The notes under the pieces: generated by a model
What the model saw: only the letters and a program-made list of their open reading frames with translations
The model's database searches: none
What the model was told of the DNA's origin: nothing
Made by a program: the position numbers and the translations under genes
From: an uncultured Alphaproteobacteria bacterium
Lineage (GTDB): Bacteria; Pseudomonadota; Alphaproteobacteria; Rhodobacterales; Rhodobacteraceae
NCBI GenBank assembly: GCA_929200295.1
Contig: CAKMZE010000100.1
Span: 1-9,371, forward strand
Direction of reading: 5' to 3'
DNA length: 9,371 nt
Shown: piece by piece, positions 5,806 through 9,371 of the stretch
How positions within the stretch are numbered: the stretch's first letter is position 1
How the letters are laid out: the number at the start of each line of letters is the position of its first letter

Positions 5806-7362
5806 CTATAGGTAAATATTAAACCGCTTGCGGATTTCGGCGTCCTTCATCGGGTCAAATGTTGCAGGCGTTGGCCGCGCAAGAAGGCTCTCTTTGCGTG
5901 CAATGGCCTCGCGAATAAGATCGGGTTTATCCTTTTCAACCCATTCCTTTGGTGATGTGCGGTCAGCAACCTCGGGGTAGACATATTCCGTTTCCATCAC
6001 ACCAAGGGTCTGGTCAGATCCCAGATAATGCCCAGGCCCACCGAGACAAACACTGCGCATGGTTTCAAGACCAAGCGTGTCATCTGTCACCTCAATCCCG
6101 CGCACGCAGCGCATGGCTTGGCCCAGAAGATCATCCCCAAGTACAAGCGATTCCAAACAGAACCCCAAGAGCGAGGCATGCATGCCCGCGGATTCGTAAA
6201 CCATGTTGAGACCGGAAAGTCCCGCCATGACGTTTGAACACATTTGTTCCCACCCGGCTTGCATATCTGGCAGCTTTGCATCTGCGATGCCTGCGGCGGC
6301 ACCACCGGGAAGCCCATAAAACTGGTGCATCTGCGCGCACCCGGCTGTCAAAAGCGCTTGCTCACCTGACCCGCCCGACATTGCACCTGTCCGCAGATCC
6401 GAGACAAAGGGCCATGTGCCGAAAATCGCCGGGTGGCCCGGGGCAATGCTGTTCACATAGACAACACCAGCGAGACACTCAGCAACCGCCTGTACAATCG
6501 CACCAGCGATCGGGGCAGGGGCCGTCGCCCCGGCTTGCCCGGCTGAGAGCAACAGAACAGGCATACCGCCTGCGATGCAGGCTTCCATTACCTCGCAGCT
6601 TTCGGTGGCAAATTTCATTGGCGGGACCACAAAGCAGTTGGAATTGCTCACGAATGGACGCGCACGCCATGTGGCCTCATCCCCTGCGATATGATGCAAA
6701 AGCTCGAGACAATCAGGGACAAAATCCGGCTCTGTAAAGGAGGTACCGATATGCTTCATCGTGCCAGAGCAACAGGCATAAAGCGTGTTGTAATCCATTT
6801 CGCGGTTATCAAGGATATCGCGCGCTACCATAGGGCGCTGTAAGAAATGAAGATTATCAAGATGTTGCACGAGGCGGGCCGCATCATGCAGATCTGCAAG
6901 GGTGCTGTCACGGTAGTTGCGTCCATCCACATCGACCACATGAACCGCAGCACCCGCGGTGCCATAATGAACCTTCGTTCCTGAAAGTGAGAGATCATAT
7001 TTTGGATCACGCCCATGCAGCGTGATATCGCGCGCGGCTTTGGCCAGCATGTCCTCGACCAGCGCGCGCGGAAACCGGAGCCGCCCATCATCACCCAAAA
7101 TTGCGCCTGCGCGTGTCATATGCGCGATCCCGGATGCGGGGGCTTCGGATAATCCAACTTCTTCGAGCGCAGTAAGCGCGGTATCATGTATGCGCGCAAC
7201 TTCGGCGTCGCTTAAGGGGCGGTATGTCCCACCCGAAAGCCCCGCACGAATGGGGCGTTTGGCCTCGGCCAAGGGAGCCGCGCGCATTGCGGTGCGGGCC
7301 GCGCGCCCACCAGAGCGTGTTGGACGGCCGGGGGCTTGGGAGTTGGATGCAGAATCAGACAT
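5806..7362 (-). CDS. MttB-superfamily (trimethylamine methyltransferase-like) protein, non-pyrrolysine
   Basis: Members of this family move a methyl group from a quaternary or tertiary amine to a cob(I)alamin-bearing corrinoid protein. Studied non-pyrrolysine members act on glycine betaine, proline betaine, carnitine or butyrobetaine. The chosen protein has 518 residues, slightly longer than usual because of a basic N-terminal stretch (GRPTRSGGRAAR, 12-23) seen in many Rhodobacterales copies. Recognisable segments are LSGGTYRPLSDAEV (42-55), YGTAGAAVHVVD (133-144), NSNCFVVPPMKF (240-251), FGTWPFVSDLRTGAMSGGSGEQAL (314-337), GGPGHYLG (441-448) and the near-terminal YVYPEVADR. No amber codon interrupts the frame. 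The frame continues upstream to 7455, but MSDSASN at 7362 fits the family's N-terminus better; the ribosome site is weak. No corrinoid protein or reactivase gene is in the window, so the substrate and partner are unknown. Confidence 0.88.
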   Translation of the reverse strand: MSDSASNSQAPGRPTRSGGRAARTAMRAAPLAEAKRPIRAGLSGGTYRPLSDAEVARIHDTALTALEEVGLSEAPASGIAHMTRAGAILGDDGRLRFPRALVEDMLAKAARDITLHGRDPKYDLSLSGTKVHYGTAGAAVHVVDVDGRNYRDSTLADLHDAARLVQHLDNLHFLQRPMVARDILDNREMDYNTLYACCSGTMKHIGTSFTEPDFVPDCLELLHHIAGDEATWRARPFVSNSNCFVVPPMKFATESCEVMEACIAGGMPVLLLSAGQAGATAPAPIAGAIVQAVAECLAGVVYVNSIAPGHPAIFGTWPFVSDLRTGAMSGGSGEQALLTAGCAQMHQFYGLPGGAAAGIADAKLPDMQAGWEQMCSNVMAGLSGLNMVYESAGMHASLLGFCLESLVLGDDLLGQAMRCVRGIEVTDDTLGLETMRSVCLGGPGHYLGSDQTLGVMETEYVYPEVADRTSPKEWVEKDKPDLIREAIARKESLLARPTPATFDPMKDAEIRKRFNIYL

Positions 7363-7401
7363 GAGTGGGATCTTTCGTGATAGGTATGAGAGAAGAGTAA
7401 A

Positions 7402-7417
7402 GCGATCACATGATCGC
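7402..7417. promoter_or_regulatory. Imperfect palindrome upstream of the mttB-like gene (site A)
   Basis: GCGATCA and TGATCGC form 7-bp inverted arms around a 2-base centre, ending 40 bp before the mttB-like ATG at 7362. A dimeric regulator could bind here. It shares the GCGATC half with a second palindrome 73 bp further upstream. Confidence 0.35.
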
Positions 7418-7476
7418 CGGGCGTCCTCTCGCGGCACGTCCGCGACGCGCACCAATGGTGCGGTTCATACTCACGC

Positions 7477-7488
7477 ATCTGATCAGAT
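7477..7488. promoter_or_regulatory. 12-bp perfect palindrome upstream of the mttB-like gene (site B)
   Basis: ATCTGATCAGAT is its own reverse complement and lies about 115 bp upstream of the mttB-like start. Its centre is 73 bp from that of the GCGATCA/TGATCGC element, close to seven helical turns. No known operator is recognised. Confidence 0.35.
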
Positions 7489-7572
7489 CGCTGCGCATTC
7501 TCTTGCCTTTATTCTTTTGCGTTGAGATTTTCGATCACAGGCTTGTCAGCTTGCTTATTTGCGACCTCATGG

Positions 7573-7601
7573 CAGGTTTGCGACAAAATTTCGCAAACCT
7601 G
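7573..7601. terminator. Strong 11-bp hairpin after the aminotransferase gene
   Basis: CAGGTTTGCGA (7573-7583) pairs perfectly with TCGCAAACCTG (7591-7601) around a 7-base loop. It begins 22 bases past the aminotransferase stop on the minus strand and probably ends or protects that transcript. The T run (7609-7613) lies on the plus-strand side, so intrinsic termination would be stronger for plus-strand transcription; for the aminotransferase the hairpin lacks a U tract. It separates that gene from the mttB-like gene. Confidence 0.6.
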
Positions 7602-7623
7602 GCCTGTCTTTTTGTCATTGATT

Positions 7624-8796
7624 TTAGGTCACAAATGTTTTGGCAAACGCAAGGATGCGCTGAATGGCATCGATATAGGTCACGTCATCAACAGTCATCG
7701 CGACGCGCACATGTCCACGGGCTGCAGCACCAAAGCTTTCGCCGGGCATCACAGCGATCTTTTCTGCCTCAAGAAGCTGGTTTGCAAAGTCGCTGCTATT
7801 GAGCCCCGTGGCCCTGATGTCGAGCATGACATACATTGCACCCTGTGCGGGCACCGCCCTGACGATATTTTGCGCATTGATCGCGTCCATTGTCATCAGG
7901 CGGCGTCTACGGAAAGGGGCTGCGACCTGTTCTTCGAGATCGTTTCCGGCGTTGAGGGCAAAGGTGGCGGCATCCTGCACAAACCCAGCCACGCCGTATG
8001 TTGTGTGGGTGGCAAGCGTGATGAGATGCGCGATGATCTCCTCTGGTCCGCAGACCCAGCCAATACGGCTGCCTGTCATCGCATGGCTTTTGGACATTGA
8101 GCCAACAACAAGAGTCCGTTTGGCCATATCAGGCAGGGCGCGTGGCGAAAGATGCGTACCTTGCCAAATTTGCGTGTCATAGACCTCGTCTGAGATGAGC
8201 CAAAGATCATGGGCCTCGCTGACCTTGGCGATGCCTTCTAATGTGCTTTGCGCGTAGACAACACCTGTTGGGTTATTGGGGGTGTTGATAAGCAGTGAGC
8301 GTGCATCGGCGGCAAAGGCCGCAATATCTGCGGCTTGCGGTTGAAACGCGTTTTCTGGTCTTGCGATAATACTCACCGGTTCTGCACCAACAGCGCGGAT
8401 CGTGCCGGGGTATGTGGCATAATAGGGGTCAACATAAAGCGCCTTATCCCCCTCATCGCAGGTCGCGTGATGTGCGGCGAAAAGGGCGGACTGGCCGCCG
8501 GGGGTGATCATAATATTGTTAGGGCCAGTCGGAACGCCTGTGCGCGTCTCAATACGCTTTGCAACGGCGCGGCGCAGCGCGTCCGTGCCGGGCACGATAG
8601 CGTAGCCTGTATGGCCCGACATCGCCGAGGCATGCATCGCAGACAAAATGCTGGGGTCGGTGCGCACATCATGCTCACCAATTGTGAGCTCAATGATTGG
8701 TTGACCGTCGGCAACCATTTGGCGGGCGCGGTAGAACAGGTCCCACCCGTCTGAGCCACCACCTGTTAATGTAGAGATGCGATTTGATGCTTTCAT
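7624..8796 (-). CDS. Class I/II pyridoxal-phosphate aminotransferase
   Basis: This is a cytoplasmic fold-type I aminotransferase of the AspC/aromatic group. Which amino acid it uses cannot be read from sequence. The protein has 390 residues. ITPGGQSALFAA (97-108) sits at the cofactor phosphate loop, NTPNNPTG (171-178) carries the Asn that contacts the pyridine ring, and SDEVY (202-206) carries the Asp and Tyr for the ring nitrogen and oxygen. SMSKSHAMTGSRIGW (233-247) contains the Schiff-base Lys236 and a phosphate-binding Arg244. HVRVAM (362-367) supplies Arg364 for the substrate carboxylate. All key residues are present. The frame is open upstream to 8943, but that would overlap soxR by over 100 bp. 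Starting at MKASNRISTL (8796) gives the usual N-terminus and a 31-bp gap from soxR. No good Shine-Dalgarno sequence is visible, so translation may depend on soxR read-through. Confidence 0.92.
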   Translation of the reverse strand: MKASNRISTLTGGGSDGWDLFYRARQMVADGQPIIELTIGEHDVRTDPSILSAMHASAMSGHTGYAIVPGTDALRRAVAKRIETRTGVPTGPNNIMITPGGQSALFAAHHATCDEGDKALYVDPYYATYPGTIRAVGAEPVSIIARPENAFQPQAADIAAFAADARSLLINTPNNPTGVVYAQSTLEGIAKVSEAHDLWLISDEVYDTQIWQGTHLSPRALPDMAKRTLVVGSMSKSHAMTGSRIGWVCGPEEIIAHLITLATHTTYGVAGFVQDAATFALNAGNDLEEQVAAPFRRRRLMTMDAINAQNIVRAVPAQGAMYVMLDIRATGLNSSDFANQLLEAEKIAVMPGESFGAAARGHVRVAMTVDDVTYIDAIQRILAFAKTFVT

Positions 8797-8827
8797 ATGC
8801 GCAAGGAAGTTGATGATAGGGGGCGTG

Positions 8828-9283
8828 TCAACCCTGTTGCGTCTGTAAATACCGAGGGCCTGCGCCTTGGGCCGCGGCTTGATCGTCTGGATTATAGAGA
8901 TGACATTGTGTGAGGCTGAGGCATCCGCAGCCGATACAGCCATCTAATTTATCCCTGAGCTGGGTTAACCCCGTGATGCGCGCGTCAATTTTTGTGCGAA
9001 AGGTTGCGGAAATGCGCGCCCAATCTGCCTTGCTCAGCGCTTTATGCGCAGGCAGATCCGCGAGGTGCACAGCAATTTCACGCAAAGAAAACCCTAAGGC
9101 TTGTGCCGCCATCACAAAGGACAACCGCCTAAGATCGGATCTGGCATAGCGCCTGTGCCCGCCTGCATTGCGCAAAGGTGCGACGATACCATGGGTTTCG
9201 TAAAATCGAATAGCAGACACAGCGAGCCCCGTGCGCGCTGAAAGATCGCCAATACTCAGACCCTGAGACGGTTTGCCAGTCAT
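8828..9283 (-). CDS. soxR: Redox-sensitive MerR-family activator SoxR
   Basis: SoxR is a dimeric [2Fe-2S] regulator that activates target promoters when the cluster is oxidised by redox-cycling compounds. The 151-residue protein begins with a MerR winged helix (LSIGDLSARTGLAVSAIRFYE, about 9-29, then the wing GGHRRYARSD at 41-50). A dimerisation helix follows at about 87-112, then the cluster motif CIGCGCLSLTQC, with Cys116, Cys119, Cys121 and Cys127 as ligands in the exact SoxR spacing (C-x2-C-x-C-x5-C). Length equals typical SoxR (about 150). AGAGG lies about six bases before the ATG. A perfect SoxR-type operator starts 15 bp upstream and should allow autoregulation as well as control of the divergent gene. 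The aminotransferase gene follows 31 bp downstream. In alphaproteobacteria SoxR usually controls efflux or redox enzymes directly, and no soxS is visible here. Confidence 0.96.
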   Translation of the reverse strand: MTGKPSQGLSIGDLSARTGLAVSAIRFYETHGIVAPLRNAGGHRRYARSDLRRLSFVMAAQALGFSLREIAVHLADLPAHKALSKADWARISATFRTKIDARITGLTQLRDKLDGCIGCGCLSLTQCHLYNPDDQAAAQGAGPRYLQTQQG

Positions 9284-9293
9284 GAAATACCTC

Positions 9294-9324
9294 TTGATCT
9301 CAAGTTAACTTGAGAAATTATAAC
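9294..9324 (+). promoter_or_regulatory. SoxR-dependent promoter with 18-bp SoxR box
   Basis: TCTCAAGTTAACTTGAGA (9298-9315) is a perfect 18-bp palindrome that matches the SoxR box consensus CCTCAAGTTAACTTGAGG at all but the outermost pair. It lies between a -35-like TTGATC (9294-9299) and a -10 TATAAC (9319-9324). The spacer is 19 bp, the overlong spacing that MerR-family activators correct by twisting DNA. Transcription would start near 9331, towards the divergent plus-strand gene. TATAAT on the minus strand (9317-9322) may be the -10 for soxR, placing the box where SoxR would also repress its own gene. Confidence 0.9.
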
Positions 9325-9355
9325 GGATTCGTAATCAAGCGAGAAGGACTGGAAA

Positions 9356-9371
9356 ATGATTAATCTTGAAC
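9356..9371 (+). CDS. Start of a divergent, probably SoxR-controlled gene (cut by right edge)
   Basis: Only the ATG and four further codons (MINLE) are inside the window. The call rests on context. AAGGA at 9344-9348 is a good ribosome site seven bases before the ATG, and a SoxR-type promoter lies directly upstream with a predicted leader of about 25 bases. The product cannot be named from five residues. Divergent partners of soxR are often efflux pumps, oxidoreductases or monooxygenases, but nothing here decides between them. Confidence 0.65.

Noticed and set aside
5806..5808. TAG stop of the mttB-like gene as a possible pyrrolysine codon
   Set aside because: The protein is already full length at this codon and read-through would run into anmK antisense; pyrrolysine in true MttB lies inside the protein.
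6234..6737. Plus-strand 167-codon open frame opposite the mttB-like gene
   Set aside because: Low-complexity Arg/Gln/Pro-rich antisense product with no ribosome site or context.
7363..7455. 31-codon upstream extension of the mttB-like gene
   Set aside because: The added residues look like translated intergenic DNA; MSDSASN at 7362 fits the family start.
8797..8943. 49-codon upstream extension of the aminotransferase
   Set aside because: It overlaps the 3' end of soxR, a firmly identified gene, and resembles no aminotransferase N-terminus.

Overview
This window looks like chromosomal DNA from a marine alphaproteobacterium of the Rhodobacterales (Roseobacter group). The basis is the protein style (an alpha-type Fur/Mur regulator, enolase, TyrS, AnmK, a non-pyrrolysine MttB homologue and SoxR) together with a moderate G+C content. 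This placement is inferred from recognising the families; no search was run. The window is densely coded, mostly on the minus strand. I see no tRNA, rRNA, CRISPR array, insertion sequence or prophage.

Layout, left to right. (1) 1-3172, all minus strand, transcribed right to left: a FemAB/GNAT-like acyltransferase, a Fur-family metalloregulator, an EamA/DMT permease whose start overlaps the fur stop by 8 bp, and enolase, which is cut by the left edge after 288 codons. A TATAAT box lies so close to the acyltransferase start that its mRNA may be almost leaderless. (2) 3173-3356: a short region with a possible plus-strand gene for a 45-residue hydrophobic protein. Its 3' half contains three copies of an 8-base arm that can form two mutually exclusive hairpins. 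(3) 3353-5784: tyrS (minus) and anmK (plus) diverge from a 62-bp gap. (4) 5806-7362: an MttB-superfamily methyltransferase (minus), convergent with anmK. Upstream of it are two palindromes and a strong 11-bp hairpin. (5) 7624-9371: a class I/II aminotransferase lies 31 bp downstream of soxR (both minus). A textbook SoxR-controlled promoter lies between soxR and a divergent plus-strand gene, of which only five codons are inside the window.

Functionally the window is mainly housekeeping (glycolysis, tRNA charging, cell-wall sugar recycling) with two regulatory nodes. One is metal sensing by the Fur-like protein. The other is redox sensing by SoxR, whose operator is a perfect 18-bp palindrome inside a 19-bp -35/-10 spacer. 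The least explained parts are the MttB homologue, which has no visible corrinoid partner, and the small membrane-protein ORF with its alternative hairpins. I did not find convincing evidence of a new multi-gene system.
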